Shown piece by piece: positions 44,821-53,234 of a DNA stretch of 64,000 bases. Both the position numbers and the translations under genes were made by a program. The notes below the pieces were generated by a model. It did not search any database. It was not told the DNA's origin and saw only the letters and a list, made by a program, of their open reading frames with translations. Source of the stretch: Mesorhizobium sp. WSM4311 (GTDB lineage: Bacteria > Pseudomonadota > Alphaproteobacteria > Rhizobiales > Rhizobiaceae); the NCBI RefSeq assembly GCF_002295115.1, contig NZ_NSFV01000006.1, positions 198,501 through 262,500 of the forward strand, given 5' to 3'. Each line of letters begins with the position of its first letter. Positions within the stretch are counted from its first letter, which is position 1.

Positions 44821-46449
44821 TCAAGCAGCCCGGTTGCCGGAAAACACAGCCGGCGGCAGCGGTTCGCGGCCGAGGATCAGGTCGGCACCCTTCTCGCCAA
44901 CCATGATGGTCGGTGCATTGGTATTTGAGGAGGGCACGCGCGGCATCACCGAGGCGTCGCAGACGCGCAAGCCTTCGATGCCGCGCAGCCGCAAATCCGG
45001 CGTCACGACAGCCATCTCGTCATGGCCCATGCGGCAGGTGCCGACAGGATGGTGATCGGTCTTTGCGCTGCGGCAGGCGTAGTCGAACAGTTCGTCGTCG
45101 GTCGCCAGCGACGGGCCGGGCAGCACTTCGCGCAGCACGTAGGGCTGAAGCGCCTTCTGCCGCATGATCTCGCGCGCCAGCCGCAGGCCCTTGATCGACA
45201 TGGCGCGGTCATAGGGATCGGACCAGTAGTTGGGATCGATCAGCGGATGGTCGGCCGGGTCGGCGCTCTTCAGTCGCACCGTGCCGCGCGAGCGCGGCCG
45301 CAGGAAGGCCGAGTTCAAGGTGACGCCCGGATTGTTCAACTTCTCGACGCCGGCCTCGATGCCGGAGCCCAGGCCGAGATGGAACTGGATGTCGGGCGAG
45401 GCGGCGGTCGGGTCGGCGTACCAGAAGCCGCCGGTCTCGAACAGGCTGGAGGCCACCGGCCCCTTCTTCAAAAGCAGATATTGCAGGCCGGCCCAGGCCG
45501 TGCGGTGCAGCTTGGCGTAATTGTCGTAGGTGTGGTCGCCGGTGCATTCGGCGATGACGAACAGATCGAGATGGTCCTGCATGTTGGAGCCGACGCCGGG
45601 CAGGTCGTGCACCGGCGTCACGCCGACCGATTTCAGGTGGTCAGCCGGACCGATGCCCGATTGCATCAAAAGCTTCGGCGAGCCGATGGCGCCGGACGAG
45701 ACGATCACCTCGCGCCCGGCGCGCAGGATCTTCTTCTCGCCGCCTGGCCGGTCGACGACTTCAACGCCGACAGCGCGGCCGTTCTCGACGACGATGCGTG
45801 TCACCAGCACATCGGTCCGGACGGTGAGGTTCTTGCGGGCGCGGATCGGCTTGAGATAGGCGACCGAGGCGGAGGAGCGCCGGGCATCCTTCTGGGTGAG
45901 CTGGTAATAGCCGACGCCTTCCTGGGCAGCGCCGTTGAAGTCGGGGTTGAAGGGAATGCCCATCTCCTGGCCGGCGCGGAAATAGGCTTCGCAGATCGGC
46001 AGCGGCGAGATCGGGTTCGACACGCCGAGCGGTCCCTGGTCGCCGTGAAAATCGTTGGCGAAACGCTGGTTGTTCTCGGCGCGCTTGAAGTAGGGCAGCA
46101 CGTCGCGATAGCCCCAGCCGGCGAGACCCTCTTCCTTCTCCCACGCGTCGTAGTCGCGGGCATTGCCTCGCGTGTAGATCTGGGCGTTGATGGACGAGCC
46201 GCCGCCGACCACCTTGGCCTGCGTGTACCAGAAGACCCGGTCCTTCATGTTTTTCTGTGGCACGGTGGACCAGCCCCAGGACGCGATGCCCTTGGTCATC
46301 TTGGCGAAGCCCGCCGGCATATGGATGTAGGGGTGCCAGTCCTTGCCGCCGGCTTCCAGCAGCAGCACGGAATTCAAGGGATCCTCGCTCAGCCGGTTGG
46401 CCAGAACACAGCCGGCCGGGCCGGCGCCCACGATGATGTAGTCTGTCAT
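44821..46449 (-). CDS. GMC family oxidoreductase (choline dehydrogenase-like)
   Basis: A 542-aa FAD enzyme. DYIIVGAGPAGCVLANRLSE at the N-terminus binds FAD, WGWSTVPQK and VVGGGSSINAQIYTRGN are GMC signature 1, and the active-site pair is in DHHPVGTCRMG (His) and SSNTNAPTIMVGEKGADLIL (Asn). It oxidises a primary or secondary alcohol and passes electrons to a carrier or O2. It is 11 bp downstream of the SDR gene; a second, divergent GMC enzyme lies just beyond. Confidence 0.92.
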   Translation of the reverse strand: MTDYIIVGAGPAGCVLANRLSEDPLNSVLLLEAGGKDWHPYIHMPAGFAKMTKGIASWGWSTVPQKNMKDRVFWYTQAKVVGGGSSINAQIYTRGNARDYDAWEKEEGLAGWGYRDVLPYFKRAENNQRFANDFHGDQGPLGVSNPISPLPICEAYFRAGQEMGIPFNPDFNGAAQEGVGYYQLTQKDARRSSASVAYLKPIRARKNLTVRTDVLVTRIVVENGRAVGVEVVDRPGGEKKILRAGREVIVSSGAIGSPKLLMQSGIGPADHLKSVGVTPVHDLPGVGSNMQDHLDLFVIAECTGDHTYDNYAKLHRTAWAGLQYLLLKKGPVASSLFETGGFWYADPTAASPDIQFHLGLGSGIEAGVEKLNNPGVTLNSAFLRPRSRGTVRLKSADPADHPLIDPNYWSDPYDRAMSIKGLRLAREIMRQKALQPYVLREVLPGPSLATDDELFDYACRSAKTDHHPVGTCRMGHDEMAVVTPDLRLRGIEGLRVCDASVMPRVPSSNTNAPTIMVGEKGADLILGREPLPPAVFSGNRAA

Positions 46450-46460
46450 GTCGTTTCCAC

Positions 46461-47222
46461 CTATAGCCGCGGCACGGAGAGCGCGCCGTCGACATTGATG
46501 ATCGAGCCGGTCGAAAAGCCGAGCCTGCCGGCGGCAAGCGTCGCCACCACCGCGCCGATGTCTGACGCTTCGCCCCAGCGTTTGGCCGGCACCAGCCCGC
46601 TGTCGATCAAGGCATCGTATTTGGCGGTCACGCCTGCCGTCATGTCGGTTCGGATGATGCCCGGGCGCAGCTCGAACACGCCGATATTTTCAGGGGCGAG
46701 CCTGAGCGCCAGGTTCTTCACCCACATGGAAAGCCCCGCCTTCGATATGCAGTATTCGGAGCGCTCCGGCGAAGCCATCTCGGCGCTGACCGAGGTGACG
46801 GTGATGATCGATCTTGCGTGGCCGCCGGGTGTGGCCAGCATTGCCTTGGCGACGGCCTGGCTGAGGAAGACCGTGCCGCGCAGGTTGATATCAAGCGTGC
46901 GGTCGAAATTTTCGGGCTTCAGTTCCAGCAGGTCGCCGCGCACCACGGCGCCGACGCCGGCATTGTTGACGAGACAGTCGATGCGGCCGAAGACGCGCAT
47001 CGCGGCATCGACCAACACGGCGTGGCCGTCGAGATTGGCGACGTCACAACTGACATAGGCGAGTTTCGCACCGCGCGCCGAGATGTCTGCGTCGAGCCCG
47101 TCAGGCGCCTGTTCGGCGAGGTCGGCAACCAGAATGTCAAAGCCGGCATCGGCCAGCGCTTCCGCGCAAGCCAGCCCGATCCCGCGCGCGCCGCCGGTGA
47201 CGATGGCTGCGGGGCGGGTCAT
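46461..47222 (-). CDS. SDR family oxidoreductase (3-ketoacyl reductase-like)
   Basis: A 253-aa SDR named FabG-like by pattern: TGGARGIG at residues 9-16, NNAG in CLVNNAGVGAVVRG, catalytic YCISK in EYCISKAGLSMWV, C-terminus STGSIINVDGALSVPRL. It sits between two GMC flavoenzymes, overlapping one by 4 bp, so it likely works on the same hydroxyl/keto intermediates. Confidence 0.9.
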   Translation of the reverse strand: MTRPAAIVTGGARGIGLACAEALADAGFDILVADLAEQAPDGLDADISARGAKLAYVSCDVANLDGHAVLVDAAMRVFGRIDCLVNNAGVGAVVRGDLLELKPENFDRTLDINLRGTVFLSQAVAKAMLATPGGHARSIITVTSVSAEMASPERSEYCISKAGLSMWVKNLALRLAPENIGVFELRPGIIRTDMTAGVTAKYDALIDSGLVPAKRWGEASDIGAVVATLAAGRLGFSTGSIINVDGALSVPRL

Positions 47223-48736
47223 GCGGCAAGCTCCATCTTGCGGATATGGTCAGCCACCCGCAACGCCTGAGCGGCGATCGACAGCGCCGGGTTGACCGCA
47301 GCCGAGTTCGGCAAAAAACTGGCATCGACGACGAACAGGTTCCGGTGGTCGAACGACCGGCAGAACGGGTCGAGCGGCGCGGTCGCCGGATCGTCGCCCA
47401 TCCTGACCGTGCCGCACTGGTGCGAGGGCGTGCGCTTGTCGAAGGGGCGCGACAGCACGATGGGGTAGCCGCAGGCGCGGAAGTTTTCGCGCATCACCTT
47501 GGTCAGTCCGTCGAGCGACTGCATGTTGGAGCGCCGCCACTGCATGACTATGTCCTTGCAGTCGACCATGATGCGGCTTTCGGGATCGGGCAGGTCCTCG
47601 CACATCAAATACCAGTCGACGGCATGGCCGGCCATGAAGTCGAGCACGAATTTCGGCATCGTCCTCACATTGGCCTTGAGCATGTTGCCGTCGATCTTGC
47701 CGAGCAGCTGGACATTGCCGAGCGGTTTGCCGCCCCTGCCGTCCGACAGATAATAGTCGTTCAGCATCAGCGTCTTCTGGTAGACGGCATCGTTCCTGCG
47801 GCGCGGATCGATCGCCAGCATGGCTCTGGAATTGTGGTTCATGAAGTTGCGGCCGACCTGGTCGGAGCGGTTGGCGAGGCCCTTGCCGCCTCCTTTGCCG
47901 TTGCCCGGTGAGGGCGAGCGCAGCAGGATGACGGCGGAATTGACCGCGCCGGCGGACAGGATGACCAGTTTCGGCGACACTTTCTTCAGTTCGCCGTTCT
48001 GCCGGTAGTGGATTGCGGCGATGCTTTTGCCGTCGGGCGCCGCCTCGAGATACTCGACGTAGCAGCCGGTCTCGAGCCGGATGTTGCTGTCCCCAAGCGC
48101 CGCCGCCAGTGGCGCTGTCTGGGCGTCCATCTTTCCCAGGCCGGTGTTGGGGAAAGCGTCCCAGCCGGTTCTGCCTTCCTTCAGCCAGGTATCGATGTCG
48201 ACGCCGAGCGGCAGCGAGGCCGGATGCAGGCCGAGGCCCTTCAGTTCAGCACGGGCGCGCGCGATCGGTGCTTCGTCGGGCACCGGCTTGAAGGCGTAGG
48301 GGATCGAGTGGAACGGTTCGGTCGGATCCTCACCCAGCGTGCCGCGCACGCGAAACAGCTGCTCCGCCCTGGAATACCAGGGCTCGAACTCGTCGTAGGA
48401 AAACGGCCAGGCGGGCGAGACGCCGCCGTAATGCTCCATGGCCGAAAAATCTTCCTTGCGGTAACGGATCAGCACCGCGCCGTAGAATTTCGAATTGCCG
48501 CCGACATAGTAGTAATTGCCGGGGTTGAAGGCGGCACCGCCGGCCTCGCGCCACATCTCCTTTGGGCGATAGTGGCCGTCGACGAAGATCGAGCGGGTGT
48601 CGCGGGCATGCGGGGTTGCCGGCAAGGGTTCGCCACGCTCCAGCATCAGGATCGAGGCGCCGCTGCCGGCCAGGCCGGAGGCGATCGTGGCGCCGCCAAT
48701 GCCGGAGCCGATGATGACGATGTCCGGATTTGCCAT
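47219..48736 (-). CDS. GMC family oxidoreductase (sugar oxidase-like)
   Basis: A 505-aa FAD enzyme of a different GMC branch from its neighbour. IVIIGSGIGGATIASGLAGS binds FAD, YVGGNSKFYGAVLIRYR replaces the usual GMC signature, and the active site is in SHQCGTVRMGDDP (His) and SAAVNPALSIAAQALRVADH (Asn). This ending resembles pyranose-2-oxidase/glycoside 3-oxidase-like bacterial enzymes, which oxidise sugar ring hydroxyls. 4-bp overlap with the SDR and 5 bp from the ABC ATPase. Confidence 0.88.
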   Translation of the reverse strand: MANPDIVIIGSGIGGATIASGLAGSGASILMLERGEPLPATPHARDTRSIFVDGHYRPKEMWREAGGAAFNPGNYYYVGGNSKFYGAVLIRYRKEDFSAMEHYGGVSPAWPFSYDEFEPWYSRAEQLFRVRGTLGEDPTEPFHSIPYAFKPVPDEAPIARARAELKGLGLHPASLPLGVDIDTWLKEGRTGWDAFPNTGLGKMDAQTAPLAAALGDSNIRLETGCYVEYLEAAPDGKSIAAIHYRQNGELKKVSPKLVILSAGAVNSAVILLRSPSPGNGKGGGKGLANRSDQVGRNFMNHNSRAMLAIDPRRRNDAVYQKTLMLNDYYLSDGRGGKPLGNVQLLGKIDGNMLKANVRTMPKFVLDFMAGHAVDWYLMCEDLPDPESRIMVDCKDIVMQWRRSNMQSLDGLTKVMRENFRACGYPIVLSRPFDKRTPSHQCGTVRMGDDPATAPLDPFCRSFDHRNLFVVDASFLPNSAAVNPALSIAAQALRVADHIRKMELAA

Positions 48737-48741
48737 GGCCG

Positions 48742-49857
48742 TCAGCGGATGCGGCTCTCGGTCGCCGGATCGAAGAACACCGCCTTGGTCAGGTTGAAGG
48801 CGAGCGGCGTGCTGGTGCCAGGCTGGATGTTGGCGTCGGCGCGCAGCCGTGCCACCACGCCCTTGCCGCCGAGATTGGTGACGGCGAACGTGTCGGAACC
48901 GGCCGGCTCGACGACCTCGATATGCAGGTCGGCGGTGGCGATGTTCGAGGCGTTGCGCTCGGCGCCCTCCGGATCGGTCAGCGCTTCCGGCCGTACGCCG
49001 AAAATGATCGGCTTGCCCTGGAATGCCGAGAGACCTGCTGGCGCATTGGCCATCGGCAGCGTGATCGGCTCGCGGGCCTCACGCTGCAGAACGACGGAGA
49101 GCGCATTGCCCGATGTGGTGATGGTCGCCGGGATCAGGTTCATGGCCGGCGAGCCCATGAAGTCGGCGACGAAGAGATTGGCGGGGTTGTTGTAGATCTC
49201 GGCCGGGGTGCCGAACTGCTGCACCTCGCCGTCGCGCATGACGGCGATCTTTGTCGCCAGCGTCATCGCCTCGATCTGGTCGTGGGTGACGTAGACGATT
49301 GTGGTGCCTGTCGTGGCGTGCAGGCGCTTGATCTCGATGCGCATGTCGACGCGCAGCTTGGCGTCGAGGTTGGACAAAGGCTCGTCGAACAGGAAGAGTT
49401 TGGGGTCGCGCACCAGCGCCCGGCCCATGGCGACGCGCTGGCGCTGGCCGCCCGAAAGCTGGCTCGGCTTGCGCTGCAGGAGATGGCCGATCTGCAGGAC
49501 CTTGGCCACCTTGTCGATCGCCTTCTGGCGCTCGTCGGCCGGCACGCCGCGCATCTCCATGCCGAACGAGATGTTCCCGGCCACCGTCATGTTCGGGTAC
49601 AGCGCGTAGCTCTGGAACACCATGGCGATGTCGCGCTTCGAAGGGTGCAGATCGTTGATGGCGCGGCCGTCGACGCGGATCTCGCCCTCGGTGATCTGCT
49701 CCAGGCCGGCGATGGTGTTGAGCAAGGTGGACTTGCCGCAGCCGGACGGACCGACCAACACCAGGAAGCCGCCCTTTTCGAGCTCTACATCGATGCCCTT
49801 CAGGATCTCGACATTCCCGAAGCGCTTCTTCAGCCCATCAATTTCCAGAAAAGCCAT
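48742..49857 (-). CDS. Sugar ABC transporter ATP-binding protein (UgpC/MsmK type)
   Basis: A 371-aa CUT1-type ATPase. Walker A GPSGCGKST (residues 36-44), LSGGQRQRVAMGRALVRDP, Walker B LFLFDEPLSNLDAKLR, and a C-terminal regulatory TOBE region (FGVRPEALTDPEGAERN). The start at 49857 has GGAACG upstream. Drives the importer made of the two permeases and the binding protein encoded upstream. Confidence 0.93.
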   Translation of the reverse strand: MAFLEIDGLKKRFGNVEILKGIDVELEKGGFLVLVGPSGCGKSTLLNTIAGLEQITEGEIRVDGRAINDLHPSKRDIAMVFQSYALYPNMTVAGNISFGMEMRGVPADERQKAIDKVAKVLQIGHLLQRKPSQLSGGQRQRVAMGRALVRDPKLFLFDEPLSNLDAKLRVDMRIEIKRLHATTGTTIVYVTHDQIEAMTLATKIAVMRDGEVQQFGTPAEIYNNPANLFVADFMGSPAMNLIPATITTSGNALSVVLQREAREPITLPMANAPAGLSAFQGKPIIFGVRPEALTDPEGAERNASNIATADLHIEVVEPAGSDTFAVTNLGGKGVVARLRADANIQPGTSTPLAFNLTKAVFFDPATESRIR

Positions 49858-49877
49858 GGTCGTTCCTTCTGAATTGG

Positions 49878-50822
49878 TCAGCCTTTGACCGCGCCGGCCA
49901 TCAGCCCGCGCACGAAATAGCGGCCGGCGACGACATAGACGATCAGGGTGGGCAGGGCGGCGATCATCGCGGCCGCCATGTTGACGTTGTATTCGACGAC
50001 GCCGGTCGAGGTGTTGACGACATTGTTGAGCGCCACCGTCATCGGCATCGCATCGCCGGTGCCGGCATAGGCCGAGGCGAACAGGAAGTCGTTCCAGATG
50101 TTGGTGAACTGGTAGATGACGGTGACGACGAAGATCGGCATCGAGTTCGGCAGCATGATGCGGCGGAAGATCTGGAAGAAGGAGGCGCCGTCGACCTGCG
50201 CGGCCTTGATCAATTCGGTCGGGAAGGCCTCGTAATAGTTGCGGAAGAACAGCGTGGTGAAGCCGATGCCGTAGACGACGTGGACGAAGACCAGATTGAC
50301 CGTCGAATTGCCGAGGCCGAAGCTGGTTCCGACGGAGTTCTGCAAGGTCACGCCGAAGCGGCCGACGCTGCCAAGGATCGTCGCCATTGGCAGCAGCACC
50401 GACTGGAACGGAATGAAGCAGGCGAACAGCATCAGCCCGAACACCAGCGTCGCGCCGCGAAAGCGCCATTTGGTCAGCACGTAGCCGTTGAGGGCGCCGA
50501 GCATGGTCGAGATCAGCACGGCCGGAACCACCATCTTGATGGAGTTCCAGAAATAGCCCTTGATGCCGGCGCAGGTGAGGCCGACACAGGTCTCGCCCCA
50601 GGCCTTCAGCCACGGGTCGAAGGTCGGCGCCTTGGGCAGCGCCAGCATGTTGCCGTTCTGGATCTCGTCCATGGTCTTGAACGAGGTAACCAGCATGACG
50701 AACAGCGGCATCAGGTAGAACAGCGCGAACAGCGCCAGAAGCCCGTAGATGACGATGCGGTTGACGAGCTTGGTGTTGATGCCGCCGGAGGCCTGGCGGG
50801 CAGGGGTGGCGACAGCGCTCAT
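49878..50822 (-). CDS. Carbohydrate ABC transporter permease (MalG type)
   Basis: A 314-aa CUT1 permease with six helices after a short N-terminal tail. The EAA motif is in YYEAFPTELIKAAQVDGASF and the C-terminus GRYFVRGLMAGAVKG is the usual MalG-type ending. It overlaps the other permease by 4 bp. Confidence 0.92.
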   Translation of the reverse strand: MSAVATPARQASGGINTKLVNRIVIYGLLALFALFYLMPLFVMLVTSFKTMDEIQNGNMLALPKAPTFDPWLKAWGETCVGLTCAGIKGYFWNSIKMVVPAVLISTMLGALNGYVLTKWRFRGATLVFGLMLFACFIPFQSVLLPMATILGSVGRFGVTLQNSVGTSFGLGNSTVNLVFVHVVYGIGFTTLFFRNYYEAFPTELIKAAQVDGASFFQIFRRIMLPNSMPIFVVTVIYQFTNIWNDFLFASAYAGTGDAMPMTVALNNVVNTSTGVVEYNVNMAAAMIAALPTLIVYVVAGRYFVRGLMAGAVKG

Positions 50823-51769
50823 CGCGGCTTCTCCCTGAGTTCCGAATAGAGATAGGGCACGATGATGGCGACGATGGTCATCAGCATGATCACCGCACTG
50901 GCCGATCCGACAGCCATTTCGTTGCGCTTGAAAGTGTATTCGTACATGAAATTCGAAGGCAGCCAGGCCGAGCCGCCGGGGCCGCCGGACGTCAGCGCCA
51001 CGACAAGGTCGTATGACTTGATGGCGAGGTGGGCGAGCACGATGAAGGCCGACAGGAAGATTGGCCGCAGCAGCGGGATGACGATGCGGCGGTAGAGCTG
51101 GAAGGTTGTGGCGCCATCGATCTGCGCTGCCTTCATGATCTCGCCGTCAATGCCGCGCAGGCCGGCCAGGAACATCGCCATGATGAAGCCGGAGGCCTGC
51201 CAGACGCCGGCGATGACCACGGTGTAGATGACGAAATCCTTGTTCTTGATCCAGTCGAAATGGAAGCTCGTCCAGCCCCATTGATGCAGCGTCTGTTCGA
51301 GGCCGAGGCCGGGATCGAGGAACCATTTCCAGGCGACGCCGGTGACGATGAAGGACAGCGCCATCGGATAGAGGTAGATCGGCCGCAGCACGCCTTCGCC
51401 GCGGATCTTCTGGTCGAGCAGGATGGCCAGGAACAGGCCAAGCGCCAGGCAGATCAGGATGTAGAGAAAGCCGAAAATGCCCATATTGGTTATCGACGTG
51501 TACCAGCTCGATGGCGGGTCGGTGTCGAAGGTCCAGCCCCACAGCCGCTGATAGGCGCGCGAACCTGTGATGACGTAGGACGGGAAGGTCTTGGAATTGG
51601 TGAAGGACAGATAGATCGTCCACAGGATGAAGCCGTAGACGAAGACGATGGTGATGGCGAAGCTCGGCGCCAGAACGATCTTCGGCAAGGCGTCCTGCAG
51701 GCGCGAGCGCACCGAGGTGCGCGACCGCTCCGGCGTCAGCTTGATCTGGCTTGTTGCTACTGTGCTCAT
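50819..51769 (-). CDS. Carbohydrate ABC transporter permease (MalF type)
   Basis: A 316-aa CUT1 permease with six helices. The EAA motif is seen in GLRGIDGEIMKAAQIDGATT. Translated from an ATG at 51769 behind GGGAGGAG. A hairpin with a UUCG loop separates it from the binding-protein gene. Confidence 0.92.
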   Translation of the reverse strand: MSTVATSQIKLTPERSRTSVRSRLQDALPKIVLAPSFAITIVFVYGFILWTIYLSFTNSKTFPSYVITGSRAYQRLWGWTFDTDPPSSWYTSITNMGIFGFLYILICLALGLFLAILLDQKIRGEGVLRPIYLYPMALSFIVTGVAWKWFLDPGLGLEQTLHQWGWTSFHFDWIKNKDFVIYTVVIAGVWQASGFIMAMFLAGLRGIDGEIMKAAQIDGATTFQLYRRIVIPLLRPIFLSAFIVLAHLAIKSYDLVVALTSGGPGGSAWLPSNFMYEYTFKRNEMAVGSASAVIMLMTIVAIIVPYLYSELREKPR

Positions 51770-51879
51770 GAGCTCCTCCCGTTTCGGGTCGTCCGTGCGC
51801 CGCCGTCAGGCGGCAAGGCGGCCCCGTGCATACGGGTCTTCGGTCGGCATGGTGTCGAGCCGGCCAATCCTGAGATAAA

Positions 51880-51905
51880 ACCTTCCCCGCCGAAGCGGGG
51901 AAGGT
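51880..51905 (-). terminator. UUCG-capped hairpin after the sugar-binding-protein gene
   Basis: On the minus strand ACCTTCCCCGC-TTCG-GCGGGGAAGGT forms a perfect 11-bp stem closed by C(UUCG)G and followed by TTTTATC. It lies 17 bp after the binding-protein stop. It probably acts as a partial terminator or 3' protector, so that more binding protein than permease is made. Confidence 0.7.
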
Positions 51906-51922
51906 GATTTCGAGCGTTGCGC

Positions 51923-53176
51923 TTACTTGGCGTCGTCGATCGCCTTGACCAGTTCGGTCACGGCCTCGTCCGAGGTCTTGATCTGACCATGGACGAACTT
52001 CGAGACCACGTCCTTGTAGGCATTGGCGACAGCCGGCGGGGCGCCGTAGCCCTGGGCCAGCGAGCCGAACAGCGTGCCGCCTTCGTTGGCCGCCTTCAGG
52101 TCGGCGATGCCCTTCTTGCCGCAAGCGTCGAAGTCGGTGTCCGGAACGTCGGTGCGGGCCGGAACCGAACCCTTGACGACGTTGAAGGCCGACTGGAAGC
52201 TCTTCGACAGGGTGGCGGTGGCCAGCGCGACCTGGGCGGCCTTGCGGTCGTCCGGAACGTTGAACATGCCGAACATGTCGGAGTTGTAGATCACCGAGCC
52301 GTCGGTGCCCGGGAAGCGATAGCACAGGAAGTCGGTGCCCGGGGTCTTCTTGGCGGCGTGGAACTCACCCTTGGCCCAGTCGCCCATGACCTGCACCAGG
52401 GCATCGCCCTTGATGACCATGGCGGTGGCAAGGTTCCAGTCGCGGCCCGAGAAGTTCGGGTCGACATAGGTGACGAGCTTGGCGAGGTTGTCGAACGACT
52501 TCTTCATCGTGTCGGACTTGAGCGAAGCATCGTCGAGGTCGTTGAAGGCCTTCTTGTAGAACTCGGGTCCGCCGGTCGACAGCACGACGGAGTCGAACAT
52601 GGTGGCTTCCTGCCAGTTCTGGCCGCCGAGAGCGAGCGGGATCACACCCGCGGCCTTGGCCTTGTCGAGCAGGGCGACAAAGTCGTCGAAGGTCTTCGGC
52701 TCGGTGCCGCCGATCTTGTCCATGACGGCCTTGTTGATCCACAGCCAGTTGACCGAGTGGACGTTGACCGGAGCCGCGACCCACTTGCCTTCATAGACCG
52801 AGAACTTCTGCAGGGCCGCCGGAACCGACTTGTCCCAGCCTTCCTTCTTCGCCGTCTCGGTCAGGTCGCCCATGACGCCGGCCGCGGCATAATCGAGCAC
52901 GGTGTAGCCGAGCATCTGCGAGGCGGTCGGATAGTTGCCGGCCGCGACCATCGCCTTCAGGGCGGTCATGGCAGCATCACCGCCGCCGCCGGCGACAGGG
53001 ACGTCCTTCCAGGCATAGCCTTCCTTGGCCAGGTCGCCCTTCAGCACGTTGAGGGCAGCCGCTTCGCCGCCCGACGTCCACCAATGCAGCATCTGCACTT
53101 CCTTGACGTCCGCGGCGTGCGCCGAGAACGCAAAGCTCGTCGCAAGAGCCGTTCCGATAAGCAGTTTGCGCAACAT
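51923..53176 (-). CDS. Carbohydrate ABC transporter substrate-binding protein (GtsA-like)
   Basis: A 417-aa periplasmic protein: signal peptide MLRKLLIGTALATSFAFSAH (cleavage near AHA), then VQMLHWWTSGGEAAALNVLK and VPVAGGGGDAAMTALKAMVA, as in glucose/mannose-type binding proteins of the CUT1 class. VNVHSVNWLWINKAVMDK is the usual central motif. ATG at 53176 has GGAGG upstream. This suggests a monosaccharide or glycoside as the operon's substrate. Confidence 0.92.
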   Translation of the reverse strand: MLRKLLIGTALATSFAFSAHAADVKEVQMLHWWTSGGEAAALNVLKGDLAKEGYAWKDVPVAGGGGDAAMTALKAMVAAGNYPTASQMLGYTVLDYAAAGVMGDLTETAKKEGWDKSVPAALQKFSVYEGKWVAAPVNVHSVNWLWINKAVMDKIGGTEPKTFDDFVALLDKAKAAGVIPLALGGQNWQEATMFDSVVLSTGGPEFYKKAFNDLDDASLKSDTMKKSFDNLAKLVTYVDPNFSGRDWNLATAMVIKGDALVQVMGDWAKGEFHAAKKTPGTDFLCYRFPGTDGSVIYNSDMFGMFNVPDDRKAAQVALATATLSKSFQSAFNVVKGSVPARTDVPDTDFDACGKKGIADLKAANEGGTLFGSLAQGYGAPPAVANAYKDVVSKFVHGQIKTSDEAVTELVKAIDDAK

Positions 53177-53234
53177 GTACTTCCTCCCTTGTTGCATTAC
53201 ACGACCGGTGGAAGCCCACCGGGTTCTTCCCAAC

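Noticed and set aside
45022..47058. Plus-strand open frame of 678 codons
   Set aside because: Antisense to the GMC and SDR genes; no ribosome site and an unlikely Gly/His/Asp/Val composition.
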